A DNA stretch of 64,000 nt from Anaerolineales bacterium (GTDB lineage Bacteria > Chloroflexota > Anaerolineae > Anaerolineales > Villigracilaceae), in assembly GCA_023382595.1 (NCBI GenBank), contig JAHDWB010000001.1:1054001-1118000 (forward strand). Direction: 5' to 3'. Within the stretch, counting starts at the first letter, position 1, and each line of letters starts with the position of its first letter. This document shows, in pieces, positions 1 to 8,049 of the stretch. Position numbers and translations under genes: made by a program. Below the pieces are notes generated by a model. It was not told where the DNA came from. It searched no databases and was given only the letters and a program-made list of their open reading frames with translations.

Positions 1-2
1 GG

Positions 3-140
3 GTACATGCCTGGGAAATGGATGAACAGCCGCATCCGAAGCATCTGGATACAAAGCGATATTGCGAACTATTGGACCGGGCGATGCGGACGGTGCTCGA
101 TCCATGCAGGCAGTTAGTCATTCCAGAGAGATTGTTGTAA
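3..140 (+). CDS. C-terminal end of an unidentified protein (partial)
   Basis: An open frame enters from the left edge and runs 45 codons to a TAA at 138-140. The residues are mixed and protein-like, ending in ..QLVIPERLL, with no low-complexity stretch. No domain can be recognised from so short a tail. It converges with the minus-strand genes that follow. A chance open frame is possible because no start or homology is visible. Confidence 0.4.
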   Translation, partial: VHAWEMDEQPHPKHLDTKRYCELLDRAMRTVLDPCRQLVIPERLL

Positions 141-271
141 ATTAGTAAGAAACACTGCGGCATGATGCATATGGAACCTGTGCTCGAAATCTTGTTGTGT
201 AGCGGTGAGGGTGTGCTGGACATCCAAAACGTCTGATGTAATTCTATATGCCGTCATGATCGTTATCGTCT
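141..271. other. short intergenic stretch, no feature seen
   Basis: About 130 bases lie between the partial plus-strand frame and the end of the first minus-strand gene. No clear terminator, RNA gene or promoter was found. Confidence 0.4.
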
Positions 272-649
272 TTATGGCGACAGTTTCCGGCGCGCCTGCA
301 TATACAGCATCATCAGGATGATGATCCAAACCGCCATTCGTACGGTCATCGCAACAATACTATCAATCGCCACCACATCCCGGTAGGATATCTGCAAGAT
401 GAGCATGATCAACGCGTGCAGTCCGAAAGTGGCAATGGCGACAGGCCTGGCAAGCCTGTGCCTACTCCAAATGAGAATGGCGGTGACGAAAACGGTCAGG
501 ATGCCGACCGTGTAGTTATAGACAGGCAGCCAGTTGATCACATAGTAGTCAGGAAGTTTACCGAGCAAAACCTGTCCACCTGCGAAAACCGCCATTGCGC
601 CGATGATGAACGCGAGAATGGCTGCGATCTTGTTGAGATTTATTTTCAT
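272..649 (-). CDS. small integral membrane protein (125 aa)
   Basis: The protein has about four hydrophobic segments (roughly residues 8-30, 43-62, 70-88 and 95-118) joined by short Arg/Lys-rich loops. No catalytic or heme-binding motif stands out and the family is not recognised. Its ATG overlaps the stop of the upstream 57-aa gene by ATGA, so the two are probably translationally coupled. It is the last gene of the minus-strand respiratory set, which suggests a membrane accessory role. That role is inferred from position only. Confidence 0.7.
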   Translation of the reverse strand: MKINLNKIAAILAFIIGAMAVFAGGQVLLGKLPDYYVINWLPVYNYTVGILTVFVTAILIWSRHRLARPVAIATFGLHALIMLILQISYRDVVAIDSIVAMTVRMAVWIIILMMLYMQARRKLSP

Positions 650-819
650 GTTCCTGCCTCTTTCTGCTCCTGCTTCTTGCCGATGGCACGTTCAAGGATG
701 TTGAGAAACTCGTTCAAGGGGACGCGATGTATTCGCGCCGCCCATTCGACCGTGACCGCCTTTGCCGCCAGCATGTGCAGGGAATATCGCCCCATCCGCT
801 TGATTCCAAAAACTTCCAT
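646..819 (-). CDS. small 57-aa soluble protein, unknown
   Basis: ATG at 819 opens a 57-aa frame ending in a TGA that overlaps the next ATG (ATGA at 646-649). The middle (KAVTVEWAARIHRVPLNEFL) looks like a short helical module in which a conserved Val/Thr turn leads into an amphipathic helix. This style occurs in small proteins near nitrogen-oxide respiration genes, but I cannot name the family. The overlap with the downstream gene and the shared strand support it as real. The ribosome binding site is weak. Confidence 0.55.
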   Translation of the reverse strand: MEVFGIKRMGRYSLHMLAAKAVTVEWAARIHRVPLNEFLNILERAIGKKQEQKEAGT

Positions 820-835
820 TTGTTTACCCTTTTAT

Positions 836-874
836 AAGAGGGACATGTTCTTGCACGTGTCCCTCTTATTTTTT
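836..874 (+). terminator. hairpin with plus-strand T run
   Basis: A 10-bp perfect stem (AAGAGGGACA at 836-845 with TGTCCCTCTT at 858-867) is followed by ATTTTTTTA on the plus strand. Both neighbours are minus-strand genes, so the T run lies on the wrong side for them. It may be a relic or may block antisense transcription. Confidence 0.45.
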
Positions 875-877
875 TAT

Positions 878-2056
878 CTACGCCAGTTCGTGTTTACGCA
901 GACCATCCCGCGTGATCTGGAGAAGTTCCTTGATCGGTTGTAGGATGGATATCGCATAGAGCACGAACCCGATGCCGTATAACGCGCCTCGCATCGGGAT
1001 GAGGAAGATGCTTGCCCAGATGAAAACACTGCCTGCACTGACAGCGGCAATGCTCAACCATGAACCGCCAAGTTGTGGGTTCTCTTCCTTGATGAAGTAT
1101 TTTCGGGCAATGTAGGGGACGAGGGCAATGCCAAATTGCAGCACCCAGCCATAGATCAAAGCTTGCGGCGCGGTCGATTCGATGGGCGGTCCCTCGGTGT
1201 ATCCAAGCAGGATCAATGGCGCGATCAGCACGGGCAGCAGAATCCATACATAGGATGCAAGCAGATGCCAACCGCCGGCGTGATCCAAATGCCCGCTGGT
1301 TTTAAGTGCGCGTGCCATTAGCGTCACCAGCCAGACGGTTGCGGAAATATGCAGGATCAACCCAGAGACGGTGGGGGGCAGACTGCCGCCCAGCCACGGA
1401 CCGATTACCAAACCGAGCGCGCCCAGTGCCATCCCCCAGAAGATGAATGAAACTTCTTTTGAGCTGCCAAGCGGACGACCCGTGACCATCGGGATAAAGT
1501 CCACCAGTAAGCCCGCGAAGACGAGCGACATGAAGCCCCACGAGTTGGCATGGATGTGAACTTCAAGCGGCACTTGAATATAAAGCGCTTCGCTCCAGTT
1601 CAGCCACAAACCCGTGCCGACAATGATGCCGACCAGCAGATAGAAGATGCCCGTGATGTAAAACTTGAGGCTGGCAGGCGCATCCCCGCCGCGTACAGTC
1701 CAAAGTTGAAAGAACAGCAAAATTGCTGCGATGAAGACCAGTGTGCCGCCCGTAAAGATTAACGGATGGTTGACGCTGGCAAAGCCTGCAATCAGCGCAA
1801 CAAAACCGCCATTGAGCGTCAGCCAAATATCCCAGCGCATGGCAGGGCGCGGCTTCTTGGAAAGCGAAGCGATCAGCAAGGGCAGTAACCCAAACACAAC
1901 CTGTGAGATGAGTCCCAGTGTGATGAAATGCACTCGCACCCAACGCAAGGCGGGGAATGGACCGATCAAGTTCAGGCTGACGAGCGAGGCATCCGCTGCC
2001 ATAAACAGCGCGATGAATGTGAAAAGCAGGGTGGTGATCAAATATGGAACTGGCAT
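878..2056 (-). CDS. NnrS / heme-copper-oxidase-I-like membrane protein (392 aa)
   Basis: A polytopic membrane protein with about 12 hydrophobic helices. Histidines sit inside or at the ends of helices in patterns seen in heme-binding oxidase-like proteins: RVHFITLG near residue 43, HIHANSWGF near residue 170, and a later LHIS. The length matches NnrS and stand-alone subunit-I-like proteins of nitric-oxide and oxidase clusters. The likely role is heme-dependent handling of nitric oxide or electron transfer in the membrane. It follows the lipoprotein cytochrome c gene by 45 bp on the same strand. The exact family (NnrS or another subunit-I relative) cannot be settled by eye. Confidence 0.65.
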   Translation of the reverse strand: MPVPYLITTLLFTFIALFMAADASLVSLNLIGPFPALRWVRVHFITLGLISQVVFGLLPLLIASLSKKPRPAMRWDIWLTLNGGFVALIAGFASVNHPLIFTGGTLVFIAAILLFFQLWTVRGGDAPASLKFYITGIFYLLVGIIVGTGLWLNWSEALYIQVPLEVHIHANSWGFMSLVFAGLLVDFIPMVTGRPLGSSKEVSFIFWGMALGALGLVIGPWLGGSLPPTVSGLILHISATVWLVTLMARALKTSGHLDHAGGWHLLASYVWILLPVLIAPLILLGYTEGPPIESTAPQALIYGWVLQFGIALVPYIARKYFIKEENPQLGGSWLSIAAVSAGSVFIWASIFLIPMRGALYGIGFVLYAISILQPIKELLQITRDGLRKHELA

Positions 2057-2101
2057 TGAGTTTCTCCTTTGGATTTCATTTGAACCTGTTGATTTGCCTG
2101 T

Positions 2102-2860
2102 TTAGGGCATTAAACCGGAGTTGCCGAGGCGGTTATGAATATCTGTAAATGCATCTGCCTGAGTTTGCGTAATGACATTTTCCTCAACCAAGGCTGCCAG
2201 GATCATCGCTTCACGCTCTGTTGCATTTCCGCCGCTTTGCATGACCTCCGGATGAGCAAGTCGATACTGCTCCACCGCATCATGGACAGTTGTGAATATT
2301 TCCGCCTCTTCTTCAGTGATCACATCCTGTTTTACAGCCTTCACCAGAATCTCAGCTTGTTGGGCAGCCTGGACATCGGGATCATATGCTGCGCCGCCCA
2401 CGCCGCTGACGGGTTGAACTGTTCCATCGCCAAGTGCGCGCATGTAATTGACCAGATTCCAACGGGATTGTTCGTCAAGAACCGTCCAGCCAGGCATGGA
2501 TGTGCCAAAAGGTACCCCTCCTTCGCTGATACGCCAGAACAAATAATCATCCGCCATCATCTGACTGGAATGCGCTAAGGGCGAAGGGGCGGGGTCAAGT
2601 GTGGAGCCGGCAGGACCATCCCCCATGCCGCCATCTCCATGACAACTGGCGCAATTCACAGTGTAGAGTTCACCTCCCCGTTCAAGCGACTCCTTATCGG
2701 CAGGAAAGGGATTGGTCAGCCCTGCATACTCCGCAGGGATCTCGGCGTGATGCCGTTCCATCATGCCATGTCCACCCATTCCAGGACCCATCCCGCCGTC
2801 TTGAAAAGCACAGCCAGCGAGAAGCAACATTGGGATTACAAGCAGGATAACTTTTTTCAT
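2102..2860 (-). CDS. lipoprotein cytochrome c, mono-heme (252 aa)
   Basis: An N-terminal lipoprotein signal ends in LLAGC with the lipidated Cys at residue 17. A Met/Gly/His-rich linker follows. The class I cytochrome c domain has CASCH at residues 70-74 and a probable axial Met in SMPGW at residue 122. The last 90 residues hold two similar helical repeats (..ITEEEAEIF..VHDAV and ..ITQTQADAF..IHNRL). It would sit on the outer face of the membrane and pass electrons between the b-type cytochrome encoded just upstream and a terminal reductase such as the cd1 enzyme. Partner assignment is inferred from gene order. Confidence 0.88.
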   Translation of the reverse strand: MKKVILLVIPMLLLAGCAFQDGGMGPGMGGHGMMERHHAEIPAEYAGLTNPFPADKESLERGGELYTVNCASCHGDGGMGDGPAGSTLDPAPSPLAHSSQMMADDYLFWRISEGGVPFGTSMPGWTVLDEQSRWNLVNYMRALGDGTVQPVSGVGGAAYDPDVQAAQQAEILVKAVKQDVITEEEAEIFTTVHDAVEQYRLAHPEVMQSGGNATEREAMILAALVEENVITQTQADAFTDIHNRLGNSGLMP

Positions 2861-2866
2861 CTCCGG

Positions 2867-3394
2867 CTACTTTCCATACCACATGCGGGCGAGGAGGTTA
2901 TCCTTGAGCATAAACTGATGATAGAAGGCCGCACCGACATGCAATAGTACGGTCAATACCAATGCGGGGGCAATCAAGCCGTGCAGCATCCGCGCTGTGA
3001 AGTCGAAGAAGTCCGCGGGAAGGATGCCCGATCCTCCAAATACAATTGGGGCAAGCCCAGCCTGAATGGAAAGCGACATGCCACTGACCGCCATCAAGAA
3101 AACCAACAGATATAAGGCATGGTGAACCGCCTTGCCAACCCAATCGAAGATGGCATTGCCGGCTGTAACATGTTCCGGTTTGGGCAGTCGTTGGCGCATG
3201 ACAAACCGATAGACAATGACCAGCAATATGGTGCTTCCCACTGCCATGTGCAATGCCAACGGGTTGAGTTTGGCATCATCGTTCGGCAGCCCGCTCATGG
3301 ATTTGCCCATCACAAAGGCAACTACCACCAGAAGCACAACCAGCCAATGCAATGTAACTTGAACAGGATGATAACGTTTTGGCTTGTTCATCAT
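2867..3394 (-). CDS. cytochrome b561 family protein (175 aa)
   Basis: A four-helix membrane protein of the CybB/b561 type. It begins YHPVQVTLHW with His9 and His16, has a helix-2 His (LALHM, residue 49), and has further helix histidines in MLHGL and LLHVGAAFYHQF. These are the usual ligands for two b hemes. It probably takes electrons from quinol and passes them to the lipoprotein cytochrome c encoded 6 bp downstream. Its start overlaps the end of the cupin gene by ATGA, so the three genes form an operon. Confidence 0.88.
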   Translation of the reverse strand: MMNKPKRYHPVQVTLHWLVVLLVVVAFVMGKSMSGLPNDDAKLNPLALHMAVGSTILLVIVYRFVMRQRLPKPEHVTAGNAIFDWVGKAVHHALYLLVFLMAVSGMSLSIQAGLAPIVFGGSGILPADFFDFTARMLHGLIAPALVLTVLLHVGAAFYHQFMLKDNLLARMWYGK

Positions 3395-3702
3395 TGCTCT
3401 CCCTTTGCGCCAAGGAAAACTACGCGTGTTTTGGCATTCATGCCGCGTTTCGCGCCGCTCGGCACAACCACCGTCACGCCTGGTGTAATGGCAAAGGTTT
3501 CATCGTCGACTGTCATCAACCCTTCGCCTTCGAGAAAATGATACATCGCCGCCTCTCCAGGGTGGATGGGAATTTGCCCGCCCGCCTCCAGCCCGACGAC
3601 TAACGCCTTGAACTGCGGCGTGTCGATCAGAAACTGTGGTTTCGGTCCATCCGCTGCAAAGAACGCCTTTGATTTTGTGTCTAAGAAATAGATGTCGGAC
3701 AT
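3391..3702 (-). CDS. small cupin-domain protein (103 aa)
   Basis: A single cupin barrel with the motif-1-like run HPGEAAMYHFLEGEG (residues about 47-61) and a second conserved strand ITPGVTVVVPSG. The histidines and Glu could bind a metal. A good ribosome binding site (AAAGGAG) lies 7 bases before the ATG at 3702. It is the first gene of the minus-strand b561/cytochrome c set. The substrate is unknown; small cupins of this kind act as sensors or small-molecule enzymes. Confidence 0.8.
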   Translation of the reverse strand: MSDIYFLDTKSKAFFAADGPKPQFLIDTPQFKALVVGLEAGGQIPIHPGEAAMYHFLEGEGLMTVDDETFAITPGVTVVVPSGAKRGMNAKTRVVFLGAKGEQ

Positions 3703-3751
3703 ATCATCTCCTTTGATATGCCTGACTTTAATGGGAGTCTCCGCTTCACAC

Positions 3752-3772
3752 CCCGACTTTTGTCGGGTTTTT
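3752..3772 (+). terminator. short hairpin with T run (plus-oriented)
   Basis: CCCGAC (3752-3757), loop TTTT, GTCGGG (3762-3767), then TTTTT. It reads as a terminator on the plus strand although both neighbours are on the minus strand. It may be a dispersed hairpin repeat. Confidence 0.4.
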
Positions 3773-3802
3773 CAGCCCAAACTTACCTCTGGCTGAACCA
3801 TG

Positions 3803-3846
3803 CCCTATAAAACAAACATGACCTGCCAAATGACAGGTCATGTTTG
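3803..3846 (-). terminator. terminator of the cd1 reductase gene
   Basis: A perfect 13-bp stem (3813-3825 with 3834-3846, loop of 8) sits 16 bp past the stop codon. On the minus strand it is followed by TTTTAT. This would separate the reductase transcript from the cupin operon. Confidence 0.7.
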
Positions 3847-3861
3847 TGCATGTCTTAAATC

Positions 3862-5895
3862 TTAGTACACTTCGTGAACAGTATTGTAGACGTTGAACTT
3901 TCCGGTCGGAGTGATGAGGTCTTTTATGCGAGTGATTTCCTCAAGTGTTTCATCGTTGTAGACCACGATCTCACCGGTTTTGCCGGGTTGGTCGGCGCTG
4001 CCCCAAATGCTCACCCAGACCTCGGTGCCATCCTGGTTGTATTCAAAATGGACGGCGCGTCCATAGTCCGCGGCCTCCCAGCATTTGTAGGTTTTGGTTG
4101 GATCTTCCTTGGCAATCACGCAGATCGTGCGCTGGAGAACTTCATCGGAATTGAGAACGAGATCCGCCCAGATCCAATTACTGTTCGGGTGTGTTTTGAT
4201 GAAGAGACTGCCCGCGCCGGGGAGTTCGAGATTGCGGACGACCTTCCATGCGCTGTCCGGATGTCCCTCGGGGTCCGTGCCAATGGCGATGAAGGAGGTC
4301 GAACCAAGGTGGGATGTGCCCCAAACAGGACCGAATTCAGGGTCGATCCAGTTCGCGCCGCGACCGGGGTGGGGAATCTCGGGCGTATCCACCATTGCTT
4401 CAAGATCGCCTTCGAGTGCATCAACCACAACAATTTTGTTGGATTGATTTGCCGCAACCATGAAATACCGTTTTGTGGATTCCCATCCGCCATCATGCAG
4501 GTAGAGCGCGGAACTGATCATTTTGACGGTGGGATTCATCGGGTCCTGATAATTGACCAGCCAGACTTGCCCGGTTTCCTTGACGTTAACGATCCACTCG
4601 GGTTTGTATTCAGAAGAAACGATGGCAGCCACACGTGGGTCGCCGACATAAGTATTAGTGTCAGCAGTGTAGCCGCGCACACTGGTGATTTTCATCGGTT
4701 CCAGGGTCTGCCCGTCGAGGATTGTGAAATGAGAGGGCCAGTAACAGCCGACGATCGCGTATGTATCGGTAAAGTCGCCGAGTTCGCCGTTGTATTTGCT
4801 TACTTCCACCGAGCGGGCGTCGTAGCAGGTCTGTATCTCTGCAACTTTTTCGGGAATTTCCATCCATAAGTCAACAAGCGCCAGTTTGCCATCGCGTCCG
4901 ATGACATAGACATAACGCCCGGTGGCGGACATGCGCGAGATGTGGACGGCATAACCGGTATCAACTTTAGCAACGATTTCGTAGGTGCTGCCATCGATAA
5001 TGGCGACCTGCCCCGCATCGCGCAGGGTGACGGAGAAATAATTTTCCCAATTGCGGGCTGTCTGCGGTTCGGTGGGGCGGTCTTCCGGTGCAACGAACAC
5101 CTGCCATGTGGCTTTCATCTGTTCCATCGACATTTCTGGCGGCGTGGGTGGCTCATTCTGCAGGTATTTTGCCATGATCTCGGTTTGTTCCTGCGTAAAG
5201 AAACCCTGTTTGCCCCAATCAGGCATGCCTTTGAGGGTACCGTTGTAAATGATTGACGCTAAGGCGATTGTTCCTTTTGGCAGGGTCAGGTCGGGGGTCA
5301 GGGCAGGACCAGTGGCACCCTTGCGCATGGTTCCATGACAGCCAGCACAGCGGTCAAAGAAGGTTTGTTTTGCCCAGGAAAAATCTTCTTCTGAGAGGTC
5401 GACATCAGCGTCGGAAGTGTCCACCACTACATTTGCATTTTCCATGATGGTTTCACCGCCGGGCAGGGTGGCAAGGTAGCCGACGATTAGGCGAATCTCC
5501 GTATTGGTGAGTGTATCTTTGAGGGTTGCAGGCATGAGACCGGGTTGGCATATGCCGGTGGGACAGTTCTGTGATAGAAAAGCTTCAGGGTCAATGATGG
5601 ATTCCAGCAGGAAATCCTCGACATTATCTGCCTGCCCCTTGTATAAACCAACTGATAAATGTCCATCCGCAACAGTTCTGGCACTGGAAAGGTCAGGGCC
5701 GATGATGCCGACCGCACCGGGGATTCCAGGAATTGCATGACAGGCGCCGCATCCGCCCTTGGTGAAGGCATCTGTTACTGCTTGCGGTTCCAGCTCTACT
5801 GCTTCAAAGGATTCCAATTCCCGAGTCGGGGCACATGCCCAAATAATCAAGGCAAGCCCCATAAAAACAAAAACATACATAAGTTTCGATTTCAT
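3862..5895 (-). CDS. nirS: cytochrome cd1 nitrite reductase-like protein with two c-type heme domains (677 aa)
   Basis: Reduces nitrite to nitric oxide outside the membrane if it acts as a standard NirS. A lipoprotein-like signal ends at Cys21. Two cytochrome c domains follow, CGACH at 49-53 and CAGCH at 183-187 with probable Met ligands at 121 and 224. From about residue 285 comes the eight-bladed d1 propeller. The d1 ligand His318 (in AVHISR) and both active-site histidines, His467 (LHDGG) and His509 (PHPGRG), are present. The 42-residue gap between the last two equals that of His327 and His369 in Pseudomonas aeruginosa NirS. The usual enzyme has one c domain and about 570 residues, so the extra N-terminal cytochrome is a fusion. 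No d1-heme synthesis genes lie in this window. NirN-like activity is an alternative. Confidence 0.9.
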   Translation of the reverse strand: MKSKLMYVFVFMGLALIIWACAPTRELESFEAVELEPQAVTDAFTKGGCGACHAIPGIPGAVGIIGPDLSSARTVADGHLSVGLYKGQADNVEDFLLESIIDPEAFLSQNCPTGICQPGLMPATLKDTLTNTEIRLIVGYLATLPGGETIMENANVVVDTSDADVDLSEEDFSWAKQTFFDRCAGCHGTMRKGATGPALTPDLTLPKGTIALASIIYNGTLKGMPDWGKQGFFTQEQTEIMAKYLQNEPPTPPEMSMEQMKATWQVFVAPEDRPTEPQTARNWENYFSVTLRDAGQVAIIDGSTYEIVAKVDTGYAVHISRMSATGRYVYVIGRDGKLALVDLWMEIPEKVAEIQTCYDARSVEVSKYNGELGDFTDTYAIVGCYWPSHFTILDGQTLEPMKITSVRGYTADTNTYVGDPRVAAIVSSEYKPEWIVNVKETGQVWLVNYQDPMNPTVKMISSALYLHDGGWESTKRYFMVAANQSNKIVVVDALEGDLEAMVDTPEIPHPGRGANWIDPEFGPVWGTSHLGSTSFIAIGTDPEGHPDSAWKVVRNLELPGAGSLFIKTHPNSNWIWADLVLNSDEVLQRTICVIAKEDPTKTYKCWEAADYGRAVHFEYNQDGTEVWVSIWGSADQPGKTGEIVVYNDETLEEITRIKDLITPTGKFNVYNTVHEVY

Positions 5896-5910
5896 CTAAT
5901 TCTCCTGGAG

Positions 5911-5969
5911 TGTGAACAGTGTCACAAATGTAAGTGATAAAAGAAACAATATCTGTGACTTAAATCACT
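5911..5969 (-). promoter_or_regulatory. FNR/DNR-type promoter region of the cd1 reductase gene
   Basis: Two Crp/Fnr-type palindromes are present: TGTGA-CTTAAA-TCACT (5954-5969, centre 5961.5) and TGTGA-ACAGTG-TCACA (5911-5926, centre 5918.5). A start of transcription near 5920 would put the distal box at -41.5. The minus-strand hexamer TACATT (5932-5927) would then be at -10. The proximal box overlaps the predicted start site. A DNR-like regulator gene lies just upstream. An AGGAG ribosome binding site precedes the ATG. Confidence 0.7.
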
Positions 5970-6023
5970 TGACTATGGCATCGAGAAGTTAGCTGAATTG
6001 GTCCCCTTTACCGTTTATCACCC

Positions 6024-6698
6024 TTAGGATATCGCTCGTTTCATAAGCTCCGCGTGGTTTAGGATGCGGATTTGCTGTTTGTCCATTTCGATTAACCCTG
6101 CCTTCGTCAACTCGCGGATGACACGGCTCAATACATCAGGCACAGTCCCCAAATGTGCTGCGAGTTCGGTTTGATTCGTCCAACGTCGGCGCTCGATCAT
6201 GTCTCCATCAGCGGAATCCAATAACAGTTTTGCAAAACGTGCCTCAACCGTCTTGAGTGAAAGATCGGATGCAAGCGCAACCAGATCGATGATCTTGTCC
6301 GCCATATTACCGATGATCTGCAGTGCTGTCTGCGGATATTTCATCACCACCTCCTCCAATGCATGGCGCGGAATGAGCCAGATGCCCGACTCTTCCAAAG
6401 CCACCGCCGTTACAGGGTTGGGGCGTTTTGCCAGCACGCCGATCTCATTGAAGATTTCACCTGCATTTAAAAAACGCAAAACTTGTTCCCGTCCATCGGG
6501 CGCGGTCCGCAAGGCTTTTAACGAACCGTACTGCAAATAATACAAATTGGACTCGGTGTCGCCCTCCCAAAAGACAACCGCGTTAGGTGGAAATACCTTC
6601 CATAAGGCGCTGGCGGCAAGTGCATAAATGGTTTCATAATCCAGTCCGTGCAGGAATTCAAAATCTTGCAGGCGCCTGAGAAGAATATCGGTTTGCAT
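6024..6698 (-). CDS. Crp/Fnr-family regulator, DNR-like (224 aa)
   Basis: A cyclic-nucleotide-binding-like barrel (about residues 20-125, with a GEIFNEIGVL motif), a long dimer helix, and a C-terminal winged helix (TNQTELAAHLGTVPDVLSRVIREL, then a wing). It lacks the N-terminal cysteine cluster of oxygen-sensing FNR. That fits the heme-based DNR/NnrR branch, which responds to nitric oxide. It lies directly upstream of the cd1 reductase gene on the same strand, with two matching palindromes between them. It is therefore the best candidate regulator. The ligand is inferred. Confidence 0.85.
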   Translation of the reverse strand: MQTDILLRRLQDFEFLHGLDYETIYALAASALWKVFPPNAVVFWEGDTESNLYYLQYGSLKALRTAPDGREQVLRFLNAGEIFNEIGVLAKRPNPVTAVALEESGIWLIPRHALEEVVMKYPQTALQIIGNMADKIIDLVALASDLSLKTVEARFAKLLLDSADGDMIERRRWTNQTELAAHLGTVPDVLSRVIRELTKAGLIEMDKQQIRILNHAELMKRAIS

Positions 6699-6725
6699 AT
6701 AAGGATATGTTCGGGCAGGAAATTG

Positions 6726-7021
6726 TTACTGGATATATTTTTCCAAAAGGGAGTGGTTTAGGAATATGAATTCCGTGTGATTAATTTGGATTTCTCCCTG
6801 CTCTGCAAAACGATACAAAATGCGGCAGCAGTAACCTGTCCTTTAAGAATTAAAAACAGGTTGGGCCATACATCTCCGTGATAGGCAATCCACTCACCGC
6901 CTTGGAATTGACGAATCTTTGCCTGGGCTTGCAGTTGTTTAAGTTCGTCAGTATCCAGTTGGAAAAATACCTGGTTTCGAGCAAGGAAGCTTTTATGCTT
7001 CATATCTTCACCTGATTTCAT
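6726..7021 (-). pseudogene. Crp/Fnr regulator with a large internal deletion
   Basis: The open part (6758-7021) reads as the N-terminal barrel of a Crp-type regulator (..FFQLDTDELKQLQ.., GGEWIAYHGDVWPNLFLILKGQVTA) and then becomes unrelated. The next frame, from about 6810 down to the TAA at 6726-6728, reads RFAEQGEIQINHTEFIFLN and onward, which matches the end of a Crp-type wing. Roughly 120-130 codons, including the recognition helix, are missing between the two parts. It is not expected to bind DNA. Confidence 0.65.
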
Positions 7022-7118
7022 GCGAGATGCTCAAACGGGAATTCAGCAGTGGATTTGTCTTAAGTCAAAGACTTCTCTCTTTTTTTTGTGATGGAATTCT
7101 TATTAAAGGAGCGTAGAA

Positions 7119-7325
7119 ATGAAGAACAACTTCAAACTTGGCGCAGTTTTGTCTGTTATTGGTATTATAGCAGGATTGCTACTCTTCTATTTTCTTGCCA
7201 ATACCTACAACCCTGTCATTGATGCCCACTTTAGCGAAGGGCGGTCGGATGAAGGCAATACGGTGCGGGTCGTGTATGCCATGCTCGGCTGGTGGGGAAC
7301 CGCAGCAGGCGCGCTATTGGGTTGA
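7119..7325 (+). CDS. small membrane protein, possibly truncated (68 aa)
   Basis: Two hydrophobic segments (about residues 8-27 and 48-67) flank a charged loop with SEGRSDEGNTVRV. AAAGGAG lies 9 bases before the ATG. The stop falls inside the second membrane helix, exactly where sequence from a different family (DUF488) begins in another frame. The natural C-terminus was therefore probably lost in a deletion. No function is recognised. Confidence 0.6.
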   Translation: MKNNFKLGAVLSVIGIIAGLLLFYFLANTYNPVIDAHFSEGRSDEGNTVRVVYAMLGWWGTAAGALLG

Positions 7326-7476
7326 ATTAAAATCCAACTCCGGGACATGGAATCCTATTCTCGAATCTATAAAACACGGCAATGTGACTCTTCTGTACAG
7401 CGCACATGACGCGGAGCACAACCATGCGCTCACGCTCAAGCGTTTTTTTGAAAAAAATGGCGAGAACATGAGATAA
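7312..7476 (+). pseudogene. C-terminal fragment of a DUF488-family protein
   Basis: The frame reads RYWVELKSN.., then HGNVTLLYSAHDAEHNHALTLKRF, and stops at 7476. The VTLLY-A-D-EHN-A-L pattern is the hallmark C-terminal end of DUF488 proteins. The N-terminal two thirds are missing. The fragment starts inside the last codons of the 68-aa membrane protein, so it marks a deletion junction. Confidence 0.65.
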
Positions 7477-7600
7477 CAGTAACTAAAAAATAGCAACAGG
7501 TGTTCTTTGCGCTTCCGCAAAGACAAAACCTGAATGTTGGAGTATTTTTATCCATGTGAGAAGAATTCAGACATATACCATGAGCAAAAGGAGATATGAA

Positions 7601-7846
7601 ATGAGTGAAGATGTAACAAAAACTCTTGACGTACGACAAATCCCGCCGCCGCAAAAACACCCGGTAATCTTCGAGACCTTTGAGAACCTGACGCCGGGAA
7701 AAAACTTCATCTTAGTCAATGACCATGACCCGAAGCCTCTTTATTATCAGTTCGTTCACGAACTTGAGGGGCAGTTCACTTGGGAATATTTGGAACAAGG
7801 TCCTGAGATCTGGCGGGTGCAAATCGGCCGCCCTGCTTCAAGTTAA
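7601..7846 (+). CDS. DUF2249-domain protein (81 aa)
   Basis: A complete single DUF2249 domain: LDVRQIPPPQKHPVIFETF, LVNDHDPKPLYYQF, and TWEYLEQGPEIWRVQIGR. The LVNDHDP and EYLEQGPE-WRV blocks are diagnostic. The ATG at 7601 was chosen because AAGGAG sits 8 bases before it. Such proteins are common near nir and nor genes, though their biochemical job is not established. A 7-bp hairpin with a CTTC loop lies upstream at 7505-7522. Confidence 0.85.
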   Translation: MSEDVTKTLDVRQIPPPQKHPVIFETFENLTPGKNFILVNDHDPKPLYYQFVHELEGQFTWEYLEQGPEIWRVQIGRPASS

Positions 7847-8049
7847 CGCGAGCTTTGATATCTACGCACGAGGCTGGGCTTCATTCAATGCCCAGCTTCG
7901 TGGAGAATTCGAACAAACAGGTCATAAAAAAAATCTTATCGAGGTAACGATCCATCAATGACTTAAAAAAAAGAAGTTCTCTTTGACGAAGCGCAAAGTT
8001 CTTTCCGGCTGCATCGCCTTTTACTATTAAGTTGAATAATCCTGATCAG
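7847..8049. other. spacer with a coding-like tail of unknown origin
   Basis: In another frame, sequence through 7961 reads ..SFDIYARGWASFNAQLRGEF.. to a TGA, overlapping the end of the DUF2249 gene. It may be the end of a deleted gene, like the other scars here. No promoter or RNA was identified. Confidence 0.3.

Noticed and set aside
836-867. Terminator for the minus-strand respiratory operon
   Set aside because: The T run is on the plus strand, so the hairpin faces the wrong way for these genes.
2135-2578. Plus-strand frame opposite the cytochrome c gene
   Set aside because: The product has no signal or domain, and the minus frame has a lipobox and a CASCH motif.
7055-7068. FNR box TTGTC-TTAA-GTCAA before the 68-aa membrane gene
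   Set aside because: Only six of ten consensus positions match and no -10 hexamer is in register.
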